From the NCBI RefSeq assembly GCF_002567005.1, contig NZ_NUZU01000002.1, positions 27,420 to 91,419 on the forward strand: a stretch of DNA of 64,000 bases. Direction: 5' to 3'. Positions 35,175 to 43,640 of the stretch are shown in pieces. Under the pieces are notes generated by a model, which was not told where the DNA came from, did not search any database, and saw only the letters and a program-made list of their open reading frames with translations. Made by a program: the position numbers and the translations under genes. Within the stretch, counting starts at the first letter, position 1. The number at the start of each line of letters is the position of its first letter. This DNA is from Bacillus sp. AFS073361 (GTDB taxonomy: Bacteria; Bacillota; Bacilli; Bacillales; Cytobacillaceae).

Positions 35175-35336
35175 ATGGATTCCCTCGCTTTCCAGTTTTT
35201 CACTTGCCAGTATATGCGAATATAACTGGGTATGTGCCGTCATATTTTATCCTTGGGAATCAGGAAATTCAAATTGGTCCAAAAACGCCTGAATTTATAA
35301 ATAAAAACCGCAGCCGATATGCTGCGGTATTAATGC

Positions 35337-36035
35337 CTATATTATATGAATTTCTTCCATTAAAATTTTAATATCTACTATCATGTTGCCTTCATCATCT
35401 ACTTCAATTAATTCATCTTTTTTCATTTTTGTCAGTGTTCTGCTAATGGTTTCCCTAGTAGTCCCAATCATATTAGCAAGATCCTTGTTCGTAAATTCCG
35501 ATTTTAAGAGGATTGTCCCATCTTCTTGTTCTTTTCCATGATTTTGGGCAAGGCGTATCAGAAGTTTTACTATTTGCTCATATGTATTATTGAGAATTTG
35601 CTCTTCTAAACGGTTTTGTAAATCAACGATTTTTTCACCCAACACTTTAAACACTTTAATACATAACTCGGGGTTATCAATTAAAACCGTTTCAAATTTT
35701 GAAATTGGAATGGCAATAAGTGTTGATGACTCAAGTACTTCCGCATAGGCAGGATAATCACCTTTTCTGAAAAAGCCCACATGCGGAAACATCTCCCCTT
35801 TTTTGGCAATTGCAACAATTTGTTCTTTGCCATTAATGTCACTTTTGTAGATTTTGATTTTTCCGTCATAAATGAAATAGACATTTTCAAGCGGGTCACC
35901 TTGGAGAAATACATGGCTTTGCTTTTTCCATTCTCTGGAGATGGCGATATCAGTGATTTTCGTTAATTCAAAATCATTCAATTCTCGAAAAAGAGTAAAA
36001 TCAGCAAGCACCCTTTTTATTTCTTCTATTTTCAT
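35337..36035 (-). CDS. Crp/Fnr family regulator (first paralogue)
   Basis: A 232-residue transcription factor: cyclic-nucleotide-type sensor domain (about 15-120), a long dimer helix (PELCIKVFKVLGEKIVDLQNRLEEQ) and a C-terminal helix-turn-helix with recognition helix GTTRETISRTLTKM. It has a single cysteine (LCIK), so it lacks the cysteine cluster of oxygen-sensing Fnr. It is clearly paralogous to the regulator at 47678, sharing GEMFPHxGFFRKG and the dimer helix nearly unchanged. AAGGTGA precedes the ATG at 36035. Confidence 0.9.
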   Translation of the reverse strand: MKIEEIKRVLADFTLFRELNDFELTKITDIAISREWKKQSHVFLQGDPLENVYFIYDGKIKIYKSDINGKEQIVAIAKKGEMFPHVGFFRKGDYPAYAEVLESSTLIAIPISKFETVLIDNPELCIKVFKVLGEKIVDLQNRLEEQILNNTYEQIVKLLIRLAQNHGKEQEDGTILLKSEFTNKDLANMIGTTRETISRTLTKMKKDELIEVDDEGNMIVDIKILMEEIHII

Positions 36036-36200
36036 AAGATTCACCTTCACAGTCATAGTCAGTTATTATCTATTGTAACAAAAATTTTAGAAATAGTTTA
36101 TGGTATTAATAAATGTTAAAAAATAGCTGGAACATTTTATAGTAGAGGAAAAAGATACCAAAGGAATAAAAGCAGAAATTAATTATTTTTACTTTTGTTA

Positions 36201-36214
36201 CGAACGTTCATTCG
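36201..36214 (+). promoter_or_regulatory. Candidate LexA (SOS) box before mrfA
   Basis: CGAACGTTCATTCG fits the Bacillus LexA palindrome CGAAC-N4-GTTCG with one mismatch (ATTCG). It lies 29 bp before the mrfA start, where binding would block transcription. The downstream genes serve DNA repair, so the match is biologically sensible. Confidence 0.55.
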
Positions 36215-36242
36215 ATAGAATAGAAGTAATGAGGTGATAAGC

Positions 36243-38519
36243 ATGAAGTTAAGAAAAACCCTACAAGAAATTTTAACTGATTTACAAATAAATGATCAAT
36301 TCAAGGACAATATCGTCACTTGGCACACAATAGATGAAAAGCAGGCCCAAACAGTACCTCTTCCCAATGACCTGCATCCAGTATTAAAATCTACGCTATT
36401 TGAAAGGGGAATAGAGCAGCTGTATACACATCAAATAGCTGCTTATGAAAAAATTATGGAGCGAAAGAGTATTGTTGCAGTTACTCCTACAGCTTCGGGG
36501 AAAACCCTATGCTATAATCTTCCGGTCCTACAAACAATCCTAGAAAATCCAAGTGCACGCGCACTTTATATGTTTCCTACTAAAGCACTGGCACAGGATC
36601 AAAAGAGTGAAATTAATGAAATTATTCAAGCAGCAGAAGTAGACATCAATAGTTACACGTACGACGGAGATACGCCAGCAAATATTCGTCAAAGAGTCAG
36701 ACAAGCAGGACATGTGGTGATTACTAACCCAGATATGCTCCATTCAGCGATTCTGCCGCATCATACAAAATGGGTTTCCTTGTTTGAAAACCTTAAATTT
36801 GTTGTCATAGATGAACTTCATACGTATCGCGGCGTATTTGGAAGCCATGTTGCCAATGTAATTAGAAGGCTAAAACGCATTTGTAAATATTATGGGAGCA
36901 ACCCTGTATTCATTTGTACATCGGCAACGATAGCCAACCCACTAGAGTTAGCCGAAACTCTTACAGAGGAAAAAATGCACCTGATTGATAACAATGGAGC
37001 CCCAAGTGGTACAAAGCACTTTCTCTTCTATAACCCGCCTATCGTAAACAAGCCGTTAAACATTAGAAGAAGCGCCACGCTAGAGGTGCGAAAAATTGCA
37101 GGCGAACTATTAAAAAATAAAATTCAAACAATAGTCTTTGCGAGAAGCAGAGTAAGAGTCGAAATTATTTTAACCTATTTGCAAGAATTAGTGAAAAACC
37201 AATTGGGTGCAAAGTCTATACGAGGCTACCGAGGTGGATACCTTCCTACTGAACGAAGGAAGATTGAAAAAGGTCTTCGTTCAGGTGAGATTTATGGCGT
37301 AGTCAGCACCAATGCTCTAGAACTAGGAGTAGATATTGGACAATTGCAAGTATGTATTATGACTGGCTATCCAGGTACTATTTCAAGTGCTTGGCAGCAA
37401 GCGGGAAGAGCAGGAAGAAGACATAGTGAAGCTCTGGTAATAATGGTAGCGAGTTCTAGTCCGCTTGACCAATATATTATCCAGAATCCTGAATACTTTT
37501 TTAATAAAAGCCCTGAAACAGCTAGGATCAATCCTGATAACCTAATAATTTTAATAGATCATATGAAATGTGCTGCATATGAACTCCCTTTTAAAGCAGG
37601 TGAACAATTTGGCACTGTCGAAACAGAGGAATTGTTAGAATACTTAACCGAGGAACGTGTTCTTTATCATAATAGCGGCAAGTGGTATTGGATGAATGAT
37701 TCCTTCCCTGCACATAACATTAGTTTACGATCGGCATCACAGGAAAATGTCATCATTGTTGACCAATCAGATGTGGCCAATGTCAAAGTTATAGGTGAAA
37801 TGGACCGCTTTTCCGCGATGACACTTCTCCACGATGAAGCCATTTATTTGCATCAAGGTACACAATTCCAGGTGGAAAAACTTGATTGGGAAGAGAAGAA
37901 AGCTTTCGTAAGGGAAGTAGATGTAGACTATTTTACTGATGCAAATCTAGCGGTTCAATTAAAAGTACTGGAAGTGGACAAACTTCAAACATTGGATGAA
38001 GCTGAATTTGGCTATGGGGATGTAAGTGTACGAGCCATGGCAACCATTTTTAAAAAAATAAAATTTGAAACACACGAAAACATTGGGTCGGGACCAATCC
38101 ATTTGCCGGAAGAGGAACTGCATACCAGTGCAGCTTGGATCTCCTTAAACCAGCCATTGTCAGAGCTGGGCCATGAGCGACTCGAACAGGGGCTTGTAGG
38201 GACGGCCCATGCACTAAACCATATTGCCCCCTTATTCGTAATGGCCGACCCACAGGATATTCATGTCATACCGCAGGTAAAGGCAGACCATAACGAAAAG
38301 CCAACCATTTTCTTTTATGACCGCTACCCAGGAGGGGTCGGATTAAGCGAGAAAATACACACGGGAATGTCAGAAGTATTTGCTGAAACAAAGAAAATGA
38401 TTACGGGATGTCACTGTGAATGTGGCTGCCCGTCTTGTATTGGGACGGACACGGTTAGTGAGGCAGCTAAAAAGGATGTCTTAAAAATAATTGAAGCATT
38501 TTTAAAATCCTCAAAATAG
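36243..38519 (+). CDS. mrfA: DEAD/DEAH-box repair helicase MrfA (YprA)
   Basis: A 758-residue superfamily 2 helicase. Motif I is TPTASGKT (about 81-88), motif II is DELH, motif VI is QQAGRAGRR. The C-terminal DUF1998 part ends with a zinc site GCHCECGCPSC. B. subtilis MrfA with MrfB forms a nucleotide-excision pathway specific for mitomycin C damage. GAGGTG lies 6 nt before the ATG at 36243. It is in an operon with mrfB. Confidence 0.93.
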   Translation: MKLRKTLQEILTDLQINDQFKDNIVTWHTIDEKQAQTVPLPNDLHPVLKSTLFERGIEQLYTHQIAAYEKIMERKSIVAVTPTASGKTLCYNLPVLQTILENPSARALYMFPTKALAQDQKSEINEIIQAAEVDINSYTYDGDTPANIRQRVRQAGHVVITNPDMLHSAILPHHTKWVSLFENLKFVVIDELHTYRGVFGSHVANVIRRLKRICKYYGSNPVFICTSATIANPLELAETLTEEKMHLIDNNGAPSGTKHFLFYNPPIVNKPLNIRRSATLEVRKIAGELLKNKIQTIVFARSRVRVEIILTYLQELVKNQLGAKSIRGYRGGYLPTERRKIEKGLRSGEIYGVVSTNALELGVDIGQLQVCIMTGYPGTISSAWQQAGRAGRRHSEALVIMVASSSPLDQYIIQNPEYFFNKSPETARINPDNLIILIDHMKCAAYELPFKAGEQFGTVETEELLEYLTEERVLYHNSGKWYWMNDSFPAHNISLRSASQENVIIVDQSDVANVKVIGEMDRFSAMTLLHDEAIYLHQGTQFQVEKLDWEEKKAFVREVDVDYFTDANLAVQLKVLEVDKLQTLDEAEFGYGDVSVRAMATIFKKIKFETHENIGSGPIHLPEEELHTSAAWISLNQPLSELGHERLEQGLVGTAHALNHIAPLFVMADPQDIHVIPQVKADHNEKPTIFFYDRYPGGVGLSEKIHTGMSEVFAETKKMITGCHCECGCPSCIGTDTVSEAAKKDVLKIIEAFLKSSK

Positions 38520-38537
38520 GGGGAAGGAAGATTAGCG

Positions 38538-39794
38538 ATGTCGTTAAAAAATAAATTAAATCGTCTAAAGCCACATCTTTCTGCTGGCGGAACTTCAGAA
38601 AAAAATTTCATTCCTCCACAATCCGCTAGCATTGAGGTTCCCTTCAAGGAGAAATGGGAGCAAGCAAACGTGTTTCCTTATTATTTCGACGAGAATTACT
38701 GTTTAATAAGAGAAGTAACATATCCACTTTCGCATCAGCATGGGCATTACTGTTTTCGTGATTTCCTCGCTGCAGTCGACATTTGGAACAACCAGCCCGT
38801 TAATCATCCATTATCGGCAGAGGGACACCAAGCTGACGAATTATTCTTTTTTGATACCGAAACAACGGGTCTCGGAGGAGGTGTAGGAAACACCATTTTC
38901 CTTCTTGGATATGCGAGTATTTCGGGAGATTCCCTTGTTTTGAGACAACATATTTTACCAAACCCAGGAGCAGAAGTCCCTTTATATCAAAGCTTTCTAG
39001 AGAAAATCAATTATAAAACATTAGTGACCTACAATGGGAAGTCATTTGATTGGCCGCAGGTAAAAACAAGGCATACCTTAGTTCGAGAACATGTACCCAA
39101 ACTGCCGCAGTTTGGTCATTTTGATTTATTTCATGCCGCGCGGAGACTTTGGAAGCATAAATTAGAACGCTTGAAATTAGCTGTGGTTGAGAAAGAGGTT
39201 CTTGGTGTGGAAAGAGTTGATGACATTCCGGGCTTTTTAGCTCCAATGATTTATTTTGATTTTATTGAGAGTAAACAACCTGATGGGATGATGGGTATTC
39301 TAAAGCATAATGAAATTGATATTTTATCGCTTGTTACCTTATATACTCATATCACCTTTCAGCTTTGCGGGGTGGATATAGATCAAACAAGGTCGGAGTC
39401 TTTTGAGGTCGGGCGCTGGTTCGCAGCTTTAGGGGAAAGAAATCAAGCCGAGAAAGTATTAAGCAAACTTGTAAATGGCAGTGATATGACATCCTATCAA
39501 GCTAAATTTTCTTTGGCTTTACAACGCAAAAAGGAAAAAGATTGGGTAAAAGCAATGGAGCTGTATTCAGATGTCACCGATTCTGGTGATACTCGGCTGA
39601 TGTTGGAAGCCTGCTTAGAACTCGCAAAAATTCATGAACATAGAATAAAAGATTATGAACTTGCCATAGATTACTGTCAGAAAGCGATCATGCTCGTGTC
39701 TCGATCGGAACAAACTGCCGTAATTTCAGGTCAATGCAGTCTAGAACAACTTCAGTTCAGGCTTCAGCGGTTAGAAAGGAAAATGGAAAAATAA
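38538..39794 (+). CDS. mrfB: Repair exonuclease MrfB (YprB)
   Basis: A 418-residue protein: an RNase H-like 3'-5' exonuclease domain (about 95-270), with the DEDD acidic residues in FFDTETTGLGGG, YNGKSFDWPQ and KHNEIDILSL, followed by TPR-like helical repeats. B. subtilis MrfB is the nuclease partner of the MrfA helicase. GGGGGAAGGAAG precedes the ATG. Confidence 0.93.
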   Translation: MSLKNKLNRLKPHLSAGGTSEKNFIPPQSASIEVPFKEKWEQANVFPYYFDENYCLIREVTYPLSHQHGHYCFRDFLAAVDIWNNQPVNHPLSAEGHQADELFFFDTETTGLGGGVGNTIFLLGYASISGDSLVLRQHILPNPGAEVPLYQSFLEKINYKTLVTYNGKSFDWPQVKTRHTLVREHVPKLPQFGHFDLFHAARRLWKHKLERLKLAVVEKEVLGVERVDDIPGFLAPMIYFDFIESKQPDGMMGILKHNEIDILSLVTLYTHITFQLCGVDIDQTRSESFEVGRWFAALGERNQAEKVLSKLVNGSDMTSYQAKFSLALQRKKEKDWVKAMELYSDVTDSGDTRLMLEACLELAKIHEHRIKDYELAIDYCQKAIMLVSRSEQTAVISGQCSLEQLQFRLQRLERKMEK

Positions 39795-39957
39795 CTGAAA
39801 AACGATTGATTATTATAACGTTCACATTTTTGTCAAAAAAACTTTGTAATTTGTTTGTAAAACCAGCATTTCCATATTGTTAAACAACGTTAAAAGTTGT
39901 AAAATTTGAAATTGGATTGAAAAAAATGAAATACAAAACATTTGGAGCTGGTAATAT

Positions 39958-40053
39958 ATGTACAAGGCGATTTTATTTTTATTTTTTGTTGTCGTATGTT
40001 TGACTGCAGTTATTTTTACAAGTTTAAAAGATAGCTTTTATTCTTTTCTATAA
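39958..40053 (+). CDS. Possible 31-residue membrane peptide
   Basis: A short frame encoding MYKAILFLFFVVVCLTAV plus a short charged end, a single membrane helix. GGAG lies 11 nt upstream and a hairpin follows the stop. I do not recognise a family. It lies in the 430-bp space between mrfB and cotD, which otherwise holds only the cotD promoter. Confidence 0.4.
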   Translation: MYKAILFLFFVVVCLTAVIFTSLKDSFYSFL

Positions 40054-40062
40054 AAAAAGCAT

Positions 40063-40099
40063 ATGCCTAGTGTGTATAGTTCAGAAGCTAGGCAGTTTT
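40063..40099 (+). terminator. Hairpin before cotD
   Basis: TGCCTAG (40064-40070) and CTAGGCA (40088-40094) pair around a 17-nt loop, followed by GTTTTA. It is a weak terminator candidate for the 31-codon frame. Confidence 0.45.
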
Positions 40100-40163
40100 A
40101 CATATATAAATAGAAATCAAGAAAATGAACTGTTCTCAAGGAAAAATAGGTATTTTCATTAGT

Positions 40164-40191
40164 ACAAGAGTAATCCCTTCAACATAGGCTG
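40164..40191 (+). promoter_or_regulatory. Candidate sigma-K promoter of cotD
   Basis: AC (40164-40165) is 17 bp before CATAGGCTG (40183-40191), close to the sigma-K pattern AC-N16/17-CATANNNTA. cotD is a known late mother-cell gene in B. subtilis. Confidence 0.5.
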
Positions 40192-40225
40192 TAATGTAAA
40201 CAAAATACTGAAGGGAGATTATCAT

Positions 40226-40660
40226 ATGTATCTTGGAACTAATTTTATGCCGCCTGTTATTCATCCGACTCAACAAATTGTGAACCATACGTTTTCAACA
40301 ACAGTGGTTCCCCATATTCACCCTGTCCACACAACTACGGTGAATCATCATCTGTTTCAACACAAACATTTTTGCCCGCAAACTGCATCATGCGCTGAAG
40401 AGGTATGCAACCAGCAAATTAATTGCTGTAACCCATGTGCTGCTCCAATGCCAGCGACTTTGCCTGCTGCAAATGCTTTGCCAAATGCTTTGCCAGGAGG
40501 TCCAGGATTTGGCCCAGGAATGGGAGGTCCAGGATTTGGCCCAGGAATGGGAGGTCCAGGATTTGGTCCAGGAATAGGAGGTCCAGGATTTGGTCCAGGA
40601 ATGGGAGGTCCAGGAGGCCCAGGATTTGCACCAGGACCATTTATGGGACCAAGACGCTAA
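40226..40660 (+). CDS. cotD: Spore coat protein CotD-like
   Basis: A 144-residue coat protein. The first half is rich in His, Thr and Val (HPTQQIVNHTF, PHIHPVHTTTVNHH) as in CotD of B. subtilis, followed by a Cys-containing part (CAEEVCNQQINCCNPC). The C-terminal third is a glycine/proline repeat of unit GPGFGPGMG. GAAGGGAG precedes the ATG. Gene order mrfB-cotD-ypsA is as in B. subtilis. Confidence 0.88.
   Translation: MYLGTNFMPPVIHPTQQIVNHTFSTTVVPHIHPVHTTTVNHHLFQHKHFCPQTASCAEEVCNQQINCCNPCAAPMPATLPAANALPNALPGGPGFGPGMGGPGFGPGMGGPGFGPGIGGPGFGPGMGGPGGPGFAPGPFMGPRR
40499..40606 (+). repeat. 27-bp tandem repeat within cotD
   Basis: Four near-identical 27-bp units encode GPGFGPGMG/IG. Differences are single-base (GGC/GGT, ATG/ATA). 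Such arrays can change copy number by slippage. Confidence 0.85.
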
Positions 40661-40677
40661 TATCAAAACGGCGATTA

Positions 40678-40712
40678 CAGGGGCTTTTCAGCCCTTGTTT
40701 TTTATTTATTTT
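40678..40712 (+). terminator. Terminator of cotD
   Basis: ACAGGGGCT and AGCCCTTGT pair with a single mismatch around a TTTC loop, followed by a T-rich run. Confidence 0.75.
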
Positions 40713-40786
40713 TACTACATGATATGCTATTCTTGTCCAAATGTTTGTCCATTTAAAAAATTTTTTCATTGAGGAGAACATTTTAG

Positions 40787-41344
40787 ATGAAAGTTTTAGC
40801 CATATCCGGTTATAAACCGTTTGAATTGGGGATTTTTAAGAATGATCATCCATCGGTTTTATTTATTAAGGCTGCGATAAAGAAATCGTTACTACCAATG
40901 GTGGAAGAAGGATTAGAATGGGTACTGATCAGTGGTCAGTTAGGCGTGGAACTATGGGCTGCTGAGGTTGTTTTTGAATTACAGATGGAATTTCCTGATT
41001 TAAAACTTGCGGTAATTACTCCATTTCTAGACCAGCAAGCATCATGGAAAGAGAATAACCGGGAATGGTATGAATCGATCCTGGCACAAGCGGATTTCAT
41101 TGATTCTGTTACGAAAAAGGGCTATGAAAAACCATGGCAATTTCGCTTAAAAAATCAATTTTTTATTGAAAAAAGTGAAGGGCTCCTCCTTCTTTATGAT
41201 CAGGAAAAGGAAGGAAGTCCAAAATATCTTTATGAAATGGCTTTGGAATACCGAAAAAAATATTCATACTCGATTGAACTAATAACATTTTATGATTTAC
41301 AGATGATCGTGGAAGAAGAACAGATGAAACTGTCTGATTTTTAA
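40787..41344 (+). CDS. ypsA: SLOG-fold protein YpsA (DUF1273)
   Basis: A 185-residue protein matching YpsA, a Rossmann-like SLOG family member that may bind nucleotides and affects cell division in Firmicutes. Signature pieces are [13 protein letters not shown] at the start, [17 protein letters not shown] and [15 protein letters not shown]. It is followed by gpsB, the other division factor. GAGGAGA precedes the ATG. Confidence 0.92.
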   Translation: MKVLAISGYKPFELGIFKNDHPSVLFIKAAIKKSLLPMVEEGLEWVLISGQLGVELWAAEVVFELQMEFPDLKLAVITPFLDQQASWKENNREWYESILAQADFIDSVTKKGYEKPWQFRLKNQFFIEKSEGLLLLYDQEKEGSPKYLYEMALEYRKKYSYSIELITFYDLQMIVEEEQMKLSDF

Positions 41345-41487
41345 GTTTTAGTCATTTTTACAGTTTTTATTCCATATATTGAATTGTTTTAAAAATCATA
41401 ATACTTTCAATACAAATGAAAATTGACAAAACTACATATTTTTGAAAAAATAATAGGTAGTGATTGGCGAATACTGAGGTGAATGGA

Positions 41488-41790
41488 ATGCTGTCAGATA
41501 AAGTAAAATTAACAGCCAAGGATATTTTAGAAAAAGAGTTTAAGTCTGGAGTACGCGGTTATAAACAAGAAGATGTTGATAAGTTTTTAGATTTAATCAT
41601 TAAAGATTATGGAACTTTTCATCAGGAGATTGAAGATCTTCAACAGGAAAATCTTCGACTCCGGAAACAGCTTGAGGAAACTTCCAAAAGACAGCCAGCA
41701 GCACAACCTGCAGGAACAACGAATTTTGATATCTTGAAGCGCTTATCCAATCTTGAAAAACATGTTTTTGGTAACAAGCTTTACGATTAA
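41488..41790 (+). CDS. gpsB: Cell division regulator GpsB
   Basis: A 100-residue DivIVA-like protein. The N-terminal membrane-binding and partner-binding domain is seen in [32 protein letters not shown], followed by a coiled coil and a short C-terminal trimer helix. It links penicillin-binding proteins to the division site. GAGGTGA precedes the ATG at 41488; an upstream in-frame TTG at 41464 is not favoured. Confidence 0.95.
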   Translation: MLSDKVKLTAKDILEKEFKSGVRGYKQEDVDKFLDLIIKDYGTFHQEIEDLQQENLRLRKQLEETSKRQPAAQPAGTTNFDILKRLSNLEKHVFGNKLYD

Positions 41791-41862
41791 CAAAAAATAG
41801 GAAGATTTCCTGTTAATAACCATTGAATTACCAGCGTGAAATACATATAATAAATTGTATTC

Positions 41863-42287
41863 ATTAATAACGTTCGGGTAATCGCTGTAAGATGCATTTG
41901 CATTCTTGCAGAGGAAAGTCCATGCTCGCACGAGCTGAGATGCTCGTAGTGTTCGTGCCTAGTGAATTCATAAGCTAGGGCAGTTGGGGCTAGCATCCAA
42001 CTGACGGCCGGGAAAATACCTAAGTCCTTTTGGGATATGGTATGAATACCTATAAAAGTGCCACAGTGACGTAGTCTTTCCAGAAATGGAAAGGGTGGAA
42101 CGGGTAAACCCCACGAGCGAGAAACCCAAATAATGGTAGGGGCACTTTCTCTGAGGAATTGAACAAGGAGAAGGACAGGCTCAAATTTGAGTCTGTAGAT
42201 AGATGATTACCACCTAAGTACGAGACACACCCGTGTCGTTTGTAGTACACTGGTACAGAACATGGCTTACAGAACGTTATTAATGGG
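41863..42287 (+). ncRNA. rnpB: RNase P RNA, type B
   Basis: The catalytic RNA of ribonuclease P, about 425 nt. The ends pair (ATTAATAACGTTC with GAACGTTATTAAT). Conserved parts are GAGGAAAGTCCATGCTCGCAC, CATAAGCTAGGGCAGT, GTGCCACAGTGACG, GGAACGGGTAAACCCC, CGAGCGAGAAACCCAAA, TAGATAGATGATTACC and ACATGGCTTACAGAACG. Its position between gpsB and ypsC is conserved in bacilli. Confidence 0.97.
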
Positions 42288-42308
42288 AATGAATGCTGGA
42301 TATAAACG

Positions 42309-42334
42309 GCTCTCCTAATAAGGAGAGCTTTTTA
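42309..42334 (+). terminator. Terminator of rnpB
   Basis: GCTCTCC and GGAGAGC pair around a short loop, followed by five T residues. Confidence 0.9.
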
Positions 42335-42426
42335 TTGTTATTAATCAGCAAACTGCATTCAAAAACCACTTTTTGTCAATAATGAAATCCATATACATAC
42401 AAATGAAATGAATTAAGGGTGAAGAA

Positions 42427-43584
42427 ATGGGAAAATATCAAATAATAGCTACTGCAGCCATGGGACTGGAGGCCTTAGTTGCCAAAGAAGTCCGGGCATT
42501 AGGATATGACTGTGAAGTTGAAAATGGAAAGGTCACCTACATAGGGGATGAATCTGCTATTGCTCGCAGTAATTTATGGCTTCGAACGGCAGATCGAATT
42601 AAGATTAAAATCGGAGAATTTAAGGCATACACCTTTGATGAATTATTTGAAAAAACAAAGGCCCTGCCATGGGAGAAATTTTTACCCGAAGATGCTGAAT
42701 TTCCCGTTGTGGGAAAATCAGTGAAGTCAAAGCTCTTTAGTGTATCTGATAGTCAGGCCATCGTGAAGAAAGCTGTTGTGGAACGGATGAAACAACACTA
42801 CAAGCGAAGTACTTGGTTTGAAGAAAACGGTGCCTATTATCGGATCGAAGTAGCCTTACTAAAAGACGTTGCTACCATTACCATTGACACGAGTGGTCAA
42901 GGGCTGCATAAACGCGGTTATCGAGTGGATCAAGGTGAGGCGCCTCTAAAGGAAACCCTTGCAGCTGCGCTAGTTCTACTCACTAATTGGAAAGCAGACC
43001 GTCCCTTTATGGACCCTTTCTGTGGTTCTGGAACGATTCCTATTGAAGCGGCAATGATCGGGCAAAATATTGCTCCAGGCTTTAACAGGGAATTTGTGTC
43101 GGAACGTTGGAATTGGATCCCGGCGAAAGTTTGGGATGATGCTAGAAATGAAGCTGAGGACTTAGCAAATTACGACCAGCCCTTAGATATTTTAGGGACA
43201 GATATCGACCATAGAATGGTGAAAATTGCCCAAGACAATGCGTTTGAGGCTGGATTTGGGGATTTGATCCATTTTAAGCAAATGCAGGTTAGAGACATTT
43301 CTACCAATAAGCAATACGGTGTCATTGTTGGGAATCCCCCTTATGGTGAAAGACTTGGGGAGAAAAAAGCAGTCGAACAAATGTATAAAGAAATGGGCGA
43401 GGCATTCAACGCACTTGATACATGGTCTAAATATATCTTAACTTCCAACGAGCAGTTCGAACAATTTTATGGTAAGCCCGCGACAAAAAAGAGAAAACTA
43501 TTTAACGGCTTTATTCGTACGGATCTTTATCAATATTGGGGAAAAAGACCGCCGCGTCAAGATGATTTAAATCAAGACAAGTAA
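42427..43584 (+). CDS. ypsC: THUMP-domain rRNA methyltransferase YpsC (RlmL-type)
   Basis: A 385-residue SAM-dependent RNA methyltransferase: an N-terminal ferredoxin-like/THUMP domain (about 1-155), then a Rossmann methylase with DPFCGSGTIPIEAA (SAM loop) and the catalytic NPPYGERLG. By similarity to RlmL it should modify guanine N2 in 23S rRNA. AAGGGTGAAG precedes the ATG. It follows rnpB as in B. subtilis. Confidence 0.92.
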   Translation: MGKYQIIATAAMGLEALVAKEVRALGYDCEVENGKVTYIGDESAIARSNLWLRTADRIKIKIGEFKAYTFDELFEKTKALPWEKFLPEDAEFPVVGKSVKSKLFSVSDSQAIVKKAVVERMKQHYKRSTWFEENGAYYRIEVALLKDVATITIDTSGQGLHKRGYRVDQGEAPLKETLAAALVLLTNWKADRPFMDPFCGSGTIPIEAAMIGQNIAPGFNREFVSERWNWIPAKVWDDARNEAEDLANYDQPLDILGTDIDHRMVKIAQDNAFEAGFGDLIHFKQMQVRDISTNKQYGVIVGNPPYGERLGEKKAVEQMYKEMGEAFNALDTWSKYILTSNEQFEQFYGKPATKKRKLFNGFIRTDLYQYWGKRPPRQDDLNQDK

Positions 43585-43640
43585 TTCAAATGAAACATTA
43601 TTTTTGTTGGAACATATGAAAGTTTTTTGGGGAGGGTACC

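Noticed and set aside
40499-40606. CRISPR-like array
   Set aside because: The units are contiguous with no unique spacers and encode a peptide repeat within cotD.
40388-40722. Long frames antisense to or out of frame with cotD
   Set aside because: They are shadows of the 27-bp repeat array, which is free of stops in several frames.
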